Source: Kribbella capetownensis (lineage in GTDB: Bacteria > Actinomycetota > Actinomycetes > Propionibacteriales > Kribbellaceae). Taken from it: a DNA stretch of 64,000 nucleotides. How positions within the stretch are numbered: the first letter of the stretch is position 1; every line of letters starts with the position of its first letter. Positions 16,336 through 23,738 of this stretch are shown here, in pieces. Where the stretch lies: positions 1-64,000 of the forward strand of contig NZ_SJKD01000003.1 of the NCBI RefSeq assembly GCF_004331485.1, read 5' to 3'. Made by a program: the position numbers and the translations under genes. Under the pieces are notes generated by a model. The model made no database searches, was not told the origin of the DNA, and saw nothing but the letters and a program-made list of their open reading frames with translations.

Positions 16336-18027
16336 ATGACTGGCGTCACCTCTGCTCCCGCTCCCCGCAAACCGGCCCGCCCGCGCAAGGGCAAGGGCGA
16401 AGGTCAGTGGGCCCTCGGCTACCGCGAGCCGCTGAACAAGAACGAGGAGAACAAGAAGAACGACGACGGCCTCAACGTCCGGGCCCGGATCGAGAACATC
16501 TACGCGCACACCGGCTTCGACTCGATCGACCCCGCCGACCTGCGCGGCCGGTTCCGCTGGTGGGGGCTGTACACCCAGCGCAAGCCCGGGATCGACGGTG
16601 GCAAGACGGCGACGCTGGAGCCGGAGGAGCTGGACGACCGCTACTTCATGATGCGGGTCCGGGTCGAGGGCGGCCAGCTCAGCACCGAGCAGCTCAAGGT
16701 GATCGCTGAGGTCTCGACCGACTACGCGCGCGACTCCGCCGACATCACCGACCGGCAGAACATCCAGCTGCACTGGATCCGGATCGAGGACGTGCCGGCG
16801 ATCTGGCAGAAGCTGGAGTCGGTCGGTCTGTACACCACCGAGGCGTGCGGCGACGTACCGCGCGTCGTCATCGCCAGCCCGGTCGCCGGGATCGCGGCCG
16901 ACGAGATCATTGACCCGACGCCGGCCATCGACGAGATCGTCGACAAGTACATCGGCTCCGCGGAGTTCTCCAACCTGCCGCGCAAGTTCAAGACCGCGCT
17001 GACCGGCCACCCGTCGCACGACGTCGTGCCCGAGGTCAACGACATCGCCTTCGTCGGGGTGGTCCACCCCGAGCACGGGCCGGGCTTCGACCTGTGGGTC
17101 GGCGGTGGATTGTCGACGAACCCGATGCTCGCGCAACGGCTCGGCACCTGGATCCCGAGCGAGGAGGTCGCCGAGGCCTGGTGGGGTGTCACCAGCATCT
17201 TCCGCGACTACGGCTACCGGCGGCTGCGTAACCGGGCCCGGCTGAAGTTCCTCGTCGCCGACTGGGGTGTGGAGAAGTTCCGCGAGGTGCTGGAGGACAA
17301 GTACCTCAAGCGCAAGCTGATCGACGGGCCCGCGCCCGAGATCCCCGCCGTCCAGGGTGACCACGTCGGCGTGCACAAGCAGAACGACGGCAAGTACTTC
17401 GTCGGCGTCGCGCCGATCGTCGGCCGGGTGTCCGGTACGTCGCTGGCCAAGGTCGCCGACGTGGTCGCGGCGCACGGGTCGAACCGGATCCGTACCACCG
17501 CCCAGCAGAAGCTGCTCGTACTCGACGTCGAGGAGTCGCAGGTCGACTCGCTGGTCGCCGCGCTGGACGCGCTCGGCTTCCAGGCCAACCCATCCGCCTG
17601 GCGGCGGAACACGATGGCTTGCACGGGGATCGAGTTCTGCAAGCTGGCGATCGTCGAGACCAAGGCCCGCGCCGCCCAGCTGATCGACGAGCTGGAGGAG
17701 CGGATCCCCGAGCTCGACGTACCGATCACCGTGAACGTCAACGGCTGCCCGAACTCGTGCGCCCGGATCCAGGTCGCCGACATCGGCCTGAAAGGCCAGC
17801 TGGTCCGCGATGCCGAAGGCAACCAAGTACCCGGCTACCAGGTCCACCTCGGCGGCGGCCTCGGACTGGACGCCGGCTTCGGCCGGAAGCTGCGCGGCCA
17901 CAAGGTCACCTCGGCGGATCTGCCCGACTACGTCGAGCGGGTCACGCAGAACTACCTGAAGGAGCGCAACGAAGGCGAGCGCTTCGCCCAGTGGGCCACC
18001 CGAGCCGATGAGGAGGCGTTGCAATGA
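16336..18027 (+). CDS. sir: ferredoxin-dependent sulfite (nitrite/sulfite) reductase
   Basis: A 563-residue siroheme/[4Fe-4S] enzyme that reduces sulfite to sulfide with six electrons. Duplicated ferredoxin-like halves are visible. The siroheme arginine region YARDSADITDRQNIQLHW is near residue 135. The cluster-binding Cys residues are in ACTGIEFCK (about residue 430) and NGCPNSCA (about 475). The N-terminus is Lys/Arg/Pro-rich. Sequence alone does not separate nitrite from sulfite reductase, but the operon with cysH, cysD and cysN decides for sulfite. It is the first structural gene after a Cys leader peptide, and its stop overlaps the next ATG. Confidence 0.93.
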   Translation: MTGVTSAPAPRKPARPRKGKGEGQWALGYREPLNKNEENKKNDDGLNVRARIENIYAHTGFDSIDPADLRGRFRWWGLYTQRKPGIDGGKTATLEPEELDDRYFMMRVRVEGGQLSTEQLKVIAEVSTDYARDSADITDRQNIQLHWIRIEDVPAIWQKLESVGLYTTEACGDVPRVVIASPVAGIAADEIIDPTPAIDEIVDKYIGSAEFSNLPRKFKTALTGHPSHDVVPEVNDIAFVGVVHPEHGPGFDLWVGGGLSTNPMLAQRLGTWIPSEEVAEAWWGVTSIFRDYGYRRLRNRARLKFLVADWGVEKFREVLEDKYLKRKLIDGPAPEIPAVQGDHVGVHKQNDGKYFVGVAPIVGRVSGTSLAKVADVVAAHGSNRIRTTAQQKLLVLDVEESQVDSLVAALDALGFQANPSAWRRNTMACTGIEFCKLAIVETKARAAQLIDELEERIPELDVPITVNVNGCPNSCARIQVADIGLKGQLVRDAEGNQVPGYQVHLGGGLGLDAGFGRKLRGHKVTSADLPDYVERVTQNYLKERNEGERFAQWATRADEEALQ

Positions 18028-18173
18028 GCGAGCGCGCTGCACCGCTGTACTGCCCGTACTGCGGAGACGAGGACCTCCGGCCGGCGGAGGACGGGCATGG
18101 TGCCTGGGAGTGCCGGCCGTGTGCACGGGTGTTCCAGCTGAAGATGATCGGACTGCGGGTGGCGGTGGAATGA
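18024..18173 (+). CDS. small zinc-ribbon/rubredoxin-like protein of the sulfite reductase operon
   Basis: A 49-residue protein with two CxxC knuckles, CPYCG at residues 10-14 and CRPCA at about 31-35, the spacing of a zinc ribbon or rubredoxin-like iron site. It overlaps the sulfite reductase stop by ATGA and the cysH start by ATGA, so it is embedded in the operon and surely translated. Small conserved genes occupy this slot in other actinobacterial sulfate operons, as I recall from Streptomyces. Function is unknown; electron transfer to, or metal loading of, the reductase or CysH is conceivable inference only. Confidence 0.8.
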   Translation: MSERAAPLYCPYCGDEDLRPAEDGHGAWECRPCARVFQLKMIGLRVAVE

Positions 18174-18856
18174 GTACAGATCTGAAGACGCTCGCCGAGG
18201 AGGCGAACGCACGACTGGGCGACGCCACGGCGCTCGAGGTGCTGGCGTGGGCACGAGAGACCTTCGGTGACGAGCTGGTGGTGACCGCGTCGATGGCCGA
18301 CGGAGCACTCCCCCACCTGGCGGCCGAGGCGGCTCCCGGTGTCGACGTACTGTTCCTCGACACCGGTTACCACTTCGCCGAGACGATCGGGACCCGGGAC
18401 GCGGTGGCGGCGACGCTGCCGATCAACCTGATCAACGCGCTCCCGAAGCAGACCGTCGCCGAGCAGGACGCGGAGTACGGCGAGAAGCTGCACGACCGCA
18501 ACCCCGACCAGTGCTGCGCGCTCCGCAAGGTCGAGCCGCTGAACCGGTACCTGTCCGGCTACAAGGCCTGGGTGACCGGCGTACGGCGGGAAGAGGCGCC
18601 GACGCGGGCCAACACCCAGATCGTCGAGTACGACGAGAAGCGCGACATGGTGAAGCTCAACCCGATCGCCCCGTGGACCCAGGAAGACCTGGACAGCTAC
18701 ATCAACGACAACGGCGTACTGGTCAACCTCCTGCAGTACGACGGGTACCCCTCGATCGGCTGCGAGCCCTGCACCCAGCGGGTCGCGCCGGGCGAGGATC
18801 CGCGCAGCGGCCGCTGGGCGGGACAGGGCAAGATCGAATGTGGGTTGCACACATGA
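18170..18856 (+). CDS. cysH: adenylyl-sulfate reductase (thioredoxin-dependent)
   Basis: A 228-residue CysH protein that reduces APS to sulfite. It carries the CCALRK and CEPC pairs that bind the [4Fe-4S] cluster in APS-type reductases, and the C-terminal catalytic Cys in IECGLHT. The cluster motif indicates that APS rather than PAPS is the substrate, which agrees with the absence of an APS kinase gene in the operon. Both ends overlap neighbours by four bases, so translation is coupled. ATG 18170 gives the family-typical N-terminus. Confidence 0.93.
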   Translation: MSTDLKTLAEEANARLGDATALEVLAWARETFGDELVVTASMADGALPHLAAEAAPGVDVLFLDTGYHFAETIGTRDAVAATLPINLINALPKQTVAEQDAEYGEKLHDRNPDQCCALRKVEPLNRYLSGYKAWVTGVRREEAPTRANTQIVEYDEKRDMVKLNPIAPWTQEDLDSYINDNGVLVNLLQYDGYPSIGCEPCTQRVAPGEDPRSGRWAGQGKIECGLHT

Positions 18857-19800
18857 CGGCCACACTGCACGCCCCGGAGGCGACCCTGAGCACCGTCAGC
18901 GCCACCCAACCGGTGACCGAACTGGATGCTCTGGAGAGCGAGTCCATTCACGTGTTCCGTGAGGTGGCGGCGGAGTTCGAGCGGCCGGTGATCCTGTTCT
19001 CCGGTGGCAAGGACTCGATCGTGATGCTGCACCTGGCCCGGAAGGCGTTCGCGCCGGCCGGTGTCCCGTTCGCGCTGCTGCACGTCGACACCGGGCACAA
19101 CTTCCCCGAGGTGCTCGCGTTCCGCGACGCCACGGTCGAGTCGCTCGGGCTGCGGCTCGAGGTGGCCAGCGTCGAGGACTACATCGCCGACGGCCGGCTG
19201 CGGGAGCGCTCGGACGGGACCCGGAACCCGTTGCAGACGATTCCGTTGCTGGACGCAATCAACGGGCACCGGTTCGACGCGGTGTTCGGCGGTGGCCGGC
19301 GGGACGAGGAGCGGGCCCGGGCGAAGGAGCGGATCTTCAGCCTGCGCGACGAGTTCGGCCAGTGGGACCCGCGCAACCAGCGGCCCGAGCTGTGGTCGCT
19401 CTACAACGGCAAGCACCGCCCGGGTGAGCACGTCCGGGTATTCCCGCTGTCGAACTGGACCGAGCTGGACGTCTGGAACTACATCGAGCGCGAGCAGATC
19501 CCGCTGCCGGACATCTACTACGCGCACCAGCGGGACGTGTTCGAGCGCGACGGCATGTTGCTTGCCGTCGGCCCCTACTCGCAGCCGCGCGAGGACGAGA
19601 CGGTCGAGCGCCGGGTGGTGCGCTACCGGACCGTCGGCGACATGTCCTGCACCGGCGCGGTCGCCAGTACGGCGTCGTCCCCGGCCGAGGTGGTCGTCGA
19701 GGTCGCGGCCAGCGAACTGACCGAGCGCGGCGCGACCCGCGCCGACGACCGGGTCAGCGAAGCCGCGATGGAAGACCGCAAGCGAGAGGGGTACTTCTGA
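18853..19800 (+). CDS. cysD: sulfate adenylyltransferase subunit 2
   Basis: A 315-residue PAPS-reductase-fold ATP sulfurylase catalytic subunit, forming APS from ATP and sulfate with CysN. The PP-loop is in ILFSGGKDSIVML at about residue 50. GGGRRDEERARAKER near 160 and the conserved C-terminal MEDRKREGYF confirm CysD. The start at ATG 18853 overlaps the cysH stop, and the stop overlaps cysN (TGATG). Confidence 0.96.
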   Translation: MTATLHAPEATLSTVSATQPVTELDALESESIHVFREVAAEFERPVILFSGGKDSIVMLHLARKAFAPAGVPFALLHVDTGHNFPEVLAFRDATVESLGLRLEVASVEDYIADGRLRERSDGTRNPLQTIPLLDAINGHRFDAVFGGGRRDEERARAKERIFSLRDEFGQWDPRNQRPELWSLYNGKHRPGEHVRVFPLSNWTELDVWNYIEREQIPLPDIYYAHQRDVFERDGMLLAVGPYSQPREDETVERRVVRYRTVGDMSCTGAVASTASSPAEVVVEVAASELTERGATRADDRVSEAAMEDRKREGYF

Positions 19801-21086
19801 TGACCACGCTCCTCCGCCTGGCCACGGCCGGCTCGGTCGACGACGGCAAGTCCACACTGGTCGGCCGCCTGCTGCACGACTGCAAGGCGATCCTGGCCGA
19901 CCAGATCGCCCACGTGCAGACCGTCTCCGAGGCCCGGGGCGGTGACTTCGACTTCGCGCTGCTCACCGACGGCCTGCGGGCCGAACGCGAGCAGGGCATC
20001 ACGATCGACGTCGCCTACCGGTACTTCGCGACCGAGAAGCGCAAATTCATCCTGGCCGACTGCCCCGGGCACGTGCAGTACACCCGCAACACCGTGACCG
20101 GCGCGTCCACCGCGGATGTGGTGATCATCCTGGTCGACGCGCGGCACGGCGTACTCGAGCAGACCCGCCGGCACCTGGCCGTCGCCGGACTGCTCCGGGT
20201 GCCGCACGTCGTACTCGCGGTGAACAAGATCGACCTGGTCGGCTACGACGAGGCCGTGTTCAAGGGGATCGCGAAGGACGTCGCGCAACTCGCCGACCAG
20301 CTCGGGATCTCCGATGTCCAGGCCATCCCGGTATCCGCGCTGGTCGGGGACAACGTGGTCGACCACTCGACCGAGACCAGCTGGTACGACGGTCCGACAC
20401 TGCTGGAGTACCTCGAGAACGCGAACGGCCGCATCGACTCCTCGGACCAGCCGCTGCGGTTCCCGGTGCAGTACGTGATCCGGCCGCAGACCGACGATCA
20501 GTACCGCGACTACCGCGGCTACACCGGCACCGTTGCCTCCGGCACCGTTGCGGTCGGCGACCCGGTGATCGTGCTGCCCGCCGGTCGCCGTACGTCGATC
20601 GCCGGCATCGACCGGCCCGTGGTGACCGCTACCAGCACCGCGGTCGCCGAGAGGCCGTCCGCGGTCGCCGGTGAGGCCGTGACCGTCCGGCTGGCCGATG
20701 ACATCGACGTCGCCCGCGGCTCGGTGATCGTGGCGGCCGAATCCTCCCCCGGCACCCGCCGGGAGGTGGCCGCGACGGTGTGCTGGTTGTCCGACCGCCC
20801 GCTCGCAGTGGGCGCCCGGGTGCTGATCAAGCACACCACCACGACCGCCCAGGCGATCGTCACCAAGATCAACGGGGCGCTGGACCTCGACTCGCTCGGC
20901 GTCATCGATGCCACCGGGCTGGGCCTCAACGACATCGGCAAGGTGCAGCTCAAGGTCGCCGCACCGCTGGCCGCCGATCCGTACTCCAGCAACGCCATCA
21001 CCGGATCGTTCCTGCTGATCGACGCCCACGACGGATGGACGCTCGCGGCCGGCATGATCGACGACGAAGAAGGGGAACTGCTGTGA
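19800..21086 (+). CDS. cysN: sulfate adenylyltransferase subunit 1 (GTPase)
   Basis: A 428-residue EF-Tu-like GTPase that powers APS synthesis by CysD. G1 is GSVDDGKSTL near residue 10, G3 DCPGHVQY near 88, and G4 NKIDLV near 143, followed by two beta-barrel domains. It lacks a C-terminal APS kinase (CysC) fusion. The start shares one base with the cysD stop, and the stop overlaps the GTG of the next gene. Confidence 0.96.
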   Translation: MTTLLRLATAGSVDDGKSTLVGRLLHDCKAILADQIAHVQTVSEARGGDFDFALLTDGLRAEREQGITIDVAYRYFATEKRKFILADCPGHVQYTRNTVTGASTADVVIILVDARHGVLEQTRRHLAVAGLLRVPHVVLAVNKIDLVGYDEAVFKGIAKDVAQLADQLGISDVQAIPVSALVGDNVVDHSTETSWYDGPTLLEYLENANGRIDSSDQPLRFPVQYVIRPQTDDQYRDYRGYTGTVASGTVAVGDPVIVLPAGRRTSIAGIDRPVVTATSTAVAERPSAVAGEAVTVRLADDIDVARGSVIVAAESSPGTRREVAATVCWLSDRPLAVGARVLIKHTTTTAQAIVTKINGALDLDSLGVIDATGLGLNDIGKVQLKVAAPLAADPYSSNAITGSFLLIDAHDGWTLAAGMIDDEEGELL

Positions 21087-21880
21087 CTGCTCCAGCGCTC
21101 GTGATCCTCGCCCACGGCAGCCGCGATCCGCGTTCGGCCGCCACCGTCCACGGCCTCGTGAAGTGCCTGCGTGACCTGCGCGACGACCTGCGGATCGAAG
21201 CCTCCTTCCTCGACCACTGCCCGCCCACGCCGTACCAGGTGATCGGCAAGCTCGCCGCCGAGGGCGTGGAGGAGGTCGTCGTCCTGCCGCTGCTGCTGTC
21301 CTCGGCGTTCCACGCGCGGGTGGATGTCCCGGCCGTCGTCGACGAGGCGCGCAGCCGCTTCCCGGACCTGCGGATCATCGCTTCCGACGTGCTCGGGTAC
21401 GACGAGTCGCTGCTCGACGTACTGGATCGCCGGATGCGCGCCGAGCTCAAGGACGGCCGGGTGCGCGAGCTGGACGCGCTCGTCCTGGCGTGCGCCGGGT
21501 CGAGCGACTCGCAGGCGAACGCGAGCGTGACACGTCTGGCGCGGCTCTGGGGTCAGCGCCACAAGCTGCCGGTCACAGCGGCCTTCACCGCTGCTGCCAC
21601 ACCGTCGCCGGCCGAGGCCGTGCTGCAGTGGCGGCTCGAGGGTCGTCGGCACGTGGCCGTCGGTTCACTGTTCCTCGCGCCTGGCGTCCTGCCGGATCAA
21701 GCCGAGTCGACCGCTCGCCGGGCCGGTGCTGTCGCGGTGTCGCGGCCGCTGGGTGTGAGTGCTGAGGTCGCCCGGCTCGTGCTGCTGCGCTACGGCGTGG
21801 CGGGCCTGGACCTGCTGACCCTGGCGCCGATCGCGCGTCCGACGGTGATCAGCCGCCCGGAGCTCGTCCGCACCGCCTGA
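21083..21880 (+). CDS. sirohydrochlorin ferrochelatase/CbiX-type protein
   Basis: A 265-residue two-lobed chelatase of the CbiX/SirB family. The first lobe carries the metal-binding His residues in LAHGSRDPR (residue 9 area) and SSAFHARVD. The second lobe keeps the fold but its first-lobe-type His is not obvious (ACAGSSDSQ). It inserts iron into sirohydrochlorin to give siroheme, the cofactor of the sulfite reductase at the head of the operon. GTG 21083 overlaps the cysN stop (GTGA). The stop codon lies inside a short direct repeat (21869-21904). Confidence 0.85.
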   Translation: MTAPALVILAHGSRDPRSAATVHGLVKCLRDLRDDLRIEASFLDHCPPTPYQVIGKLAAEGVEEVVVLPLLLSSAFHARVDVPAVVDEARSRFPDLRIIASDVLGYDESLLDVLDRRMRAELKDGRVRELDALVLACAGSSDSQANASVTRLARLWGQRHKLPVTAAFTAAATPSPAEAVLQWRLEGRRHVAVGSLFLAPGVLPDQAESTARRAGAVAVSRPLGVSAEVARLVLLRYGVAGLDLLTLAPIARPTVISRPELVRTA

Positions 21881-21904
21881 TCAACCCGCACCGCCTGATC
21901 AACC
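21869..21904. repeat. short direct repeat across a stop codon
   Basis: The 18-mer ccgcaccgcctgatcaac occurs twice back to back; the first copy contains the TGA of the chelatase gene. It is probably a slippage duplication. The second copy gives no extra coding. Confidence 0.7.
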
Positions 21905-21919
21905 GCAGCGCTACGGATC

Positions 21920-23062
21920 TCAGCCGAAGCGCAGCGGATCGATGAAGGAGACGTCGGCGTACGGCGTCTCCTTCGTCGTGACCTGGGCGATCACTTCGCC
22001 GAGTCCGGCGCTGTGTTTGAACCCGTGCCCGCTGTCCCCGCCGGCGACGACCAGCCGCTCGTCGTACCGCCCGACCAGGAACTGACCGTCCGGAGAGTCG
22101 GTGACCATGCACGGGATCGCCTTCACCGGCGCGGGATCCAGCCCCGGGAACGCCCGGCCGACCACCGACGCGAGCTCGGCGATGTCGTCGAGCGGATGGA
22201 TGTAGCGATCGAGCTCGTCCGCGTCGAACCCGGTCTCCCGCTCACGACCGCCATGCAGGCCGACCTTCACCCCGAAGTCCTCGCCGGACCCGTGACCCCA
22301 CAGTCCCCGGCCGTCGGCGAACTCCCAGATGAACGACGGGAACGCCTCGAGCCGGAACGCCTCCGACTCGGGATCCTGCGGCTGGAACCAGAACAACGGC
22401 GTACGTCGCGGTGACAGCGGCAGACCCGGCACGAGCTTGCCCAGCCATGCACCGGCGCAGACGACAACCTGCTCCGCCCGGAAGTCGACCGTCGGCGTCC
22501 GGACCACCACGCCGTCGGAGCCGGACTCGATCGCCGTCACCATCGTGTGCGGATACACCGTCGCGCCCAGTCGCTGCGCCTCGGCGACGTGCGCGCGGAC
22601 GGTCGGCTCGGCGTAACAGATCCCCGCCTCCGGGTCCCAGACCGCGACCTCATCAGCGGCCAGCCCGCCGTACTGCGGGAAGCGTGAGCGCAACTCGTCA
22701 TGCGCCAGCTCTGTGGCCTGTGCGCCCGACTCGGTGGCGGCTCGGCGAGCACCTCTCACGGGACTGCTGTTCGGACCGCCGACGTTCAGTGAGCCCGTCT
22801 GCCGGACGTACACCTGCCCGGTCCGCTCCCCCAGTTCGGTCCACAGCTCGAGCGACTTCCGCGCTATCGGCGTCAGTGCCGGGTGCTCCAGGCACGCGAC
22901 CCGGAACAACCGCGTGGTCCCGTGCGACGACCCGAACGCGTGCCCGATCGCCTGCCGCTCGATTCCGACGACGTTCACGCCTCGCGCGGCCAGCCGCCAC
23001 AGCGCCGCCGATCCGAATGCACCCAGCCCGACAACGACGACGTCCGCCCGCAAACTCTCCAT
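21920..23062 (-). CDS. N-methyltryptophan/sarcosine oxidase-like flavoprotein
   Basis: A 380-residue monomeric flavin amine oxidase of the MSOX/MTOX family. The N-terminal dinucleotide-binding GLGAFGSAALWRLAARG is followed by the family motif GSSHGTTRLFR near residue 45. The Cys in IPCMVTDSPD (about residue 318) corresponds to the covalent FAD attachment site, and GGDSGHGFKHS is the C-terminal flavin loop. It oxidises an N-methylated amine or amino acid to aldehyde, amine and peroxide; the substrate is not decided. It starts at ATG 23062, only 9 bp after the stop of the VOC gene, and is likely cotranscribed. Confidence 0.88.
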   Translation of the reverse strand: MESLRADVVVVGLGAFGSAALWRLAARGVNVVGIERQAIGHAFGSSHGTTRLFRVACLEHPALTPIARKSLELWTELGERTGQVYVRQTGSLNVGGPNSSPVRGARRAATESGAQATELAHDELRSRFPQYGGLAADEVAVWDPEAGICYAEPTVRAHVAEAQRLGATVYPHTMVTAIESGSDGVVVRTPTVDFRAEQVVVCAGAWLGKLVPGLPLSPRRTPLFWFQPQDPESEAFRLEAFPSFIWEFADGRGLWGHGSGEDFGVKVGLHGGRERETGFDADELDRYIHPLDDIAELASVVGRAFPGLDPAPVKAIPCMVTDSPDGQFLVGRYDERLVVAGGDSGHGFKHSAGLGEVIAQVTTKETPYADVSFIDPLRFG

Positions 23063-23071
23063 GCTCGACAG

Positions 23072-23452
23072 TTACCGGCTCTGCACCAGTTGAATCGGAT
23101 TCCCGTCCGGATCCGCGATCCACGCGATCCGCAGGCTGCCGAGCCAGTCGTGTGGCGCGGACAGCGACGCACAGCCGGCCGCGGTCAGACGGGCGAACTC
23201 GCCGTCGGTGTCCTCGCACCAGAGCACGAGCTCGGCGGCCCGGCCGGTGAGATCGGGAGTCAGGCCGTGGTCCTTGCGTGCGGAGGCGACGTCGGCGATC
23301 CCGAGGTTGAAGCCCTCGAGCACCAGCTCGACGTGGATCGGATCGCCCTCGGGCGGGTGCTGGAAGCGTTGCGCGAAGCCGAGGCCGAGGTAGAAGTCGC
23401 GCAGCACCGGGAGCTGCTCGGAGTAGAACGTGATCTGGGGCGCCCTGAACAT
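23072..23452 (-). CDS. VOC (glyoxalase/bleomycin resistance) superfamily protein
   Basis: A 126-residue single-chain VOC protein with the two beta-alpha-beta-beta-beta repeats. A Glu/His set is visible (HVELVLEG near residue 42) and the standard ADPDGNPIQLV end. Members include metal-dependent lyases, dioxygenases and antibiotic-binding proteins; I cannot tell which. ATG 23452 follows a GAAAGGA ribosome site. It is transcribed divergently from the RHH/Doc-Clp genes with a shared palindromic promoter region, and precedes the amine oxidase gene. Confidence 0.8.
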   Translation of the reverse strand: MFRAPQITFYSEQLPVLRDFYLGLGFAQRFQHPPEGDPIHVELVLEGFNLGIADVASARKDHGLTPDLTGRAAELVLWCEDTDGEFARLTAAGCASLSAPHDWLGSLRIAWIADPDGNPIQLVQSR

Positions 23453-23485
23453 GTCGCCGATCCTTTCACGAGTTCTTGCCCCGCC

Positions 23486-23503
23486 AAGATAGCGTGATAT
23501 CTT
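23486..23503. promoter_or_regulatory. palindromic operator/-10 region of the RHH module
   Basis: AAGATA - 6 bp - TATCTT, a perfect 18-bp inverted repeat. TATCTT on the plus strand ends 7 nt before the RHH ATG and can serve as its -10; the same hexamer on the other strand can serve the VOC gene. An RHH dimer bound here would block both promoters, matching toxin-antitoxin-style autoregulation. Confidence 0.6.
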
Positions 23504-23510
23504 GATAGCC

Positions 23511-23738
23511 ATGACGAAGGATGCGACGAAGAACATCCTGCTGCGGCTGGATCCGGAGTTGGCGGAGCGCCTGCAGACGGTGGCGTCGGTCGAGGGCCGG
23601 TCGGTGTCGGACGTGGCGCGCGAAGCGATCGCGGCGCTGGTCGACCAGCGGCGCGAGGACAGCCGGTTCAGCCAGTTGCTGGAGGAGAACCTCGCCCGGC
23701 ACGAGCAGTCGCTGCGCCGGCTCCGCGGAGACGACTGA
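23511..23738 (+). CDS. ribbon-helix-helix (CopG/Arc-type) protein
   Basis: A 75-residue DNA-binding protein. The ribbon is NILLRLDPELAERL at residues 8-21 and the helices follow in VEGRSVSDVAREAIAALVDQ. The C-terminal 25 residues are charged and could bind a partner protein, as RHH antitoxins do. ATG 23511 is preferred over a TTG at 23502; no ribosome site is present, so the mRNA is probably leaderless. Its stop shares a base with the next start (TGATG), and it overlies an 18-bp palindrome, the usual arrangement of an autoregulated antitoxin-toxin pair. Confidence 0.8.
   Translation: MTKDATKNILLRLDPELAERLQTVASVEGRSVSDVAREAIAALVDQRREDSRFSQLLEENLARHEQSLRRLRGDD

Noticed and set aside
15790..18363. 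857-residue minus-strand frame opposite the sulfite reductase gene.
   Set aside because: Shadow frame; the plus strand carries unmistakable siroheme and Fe-S motifs.
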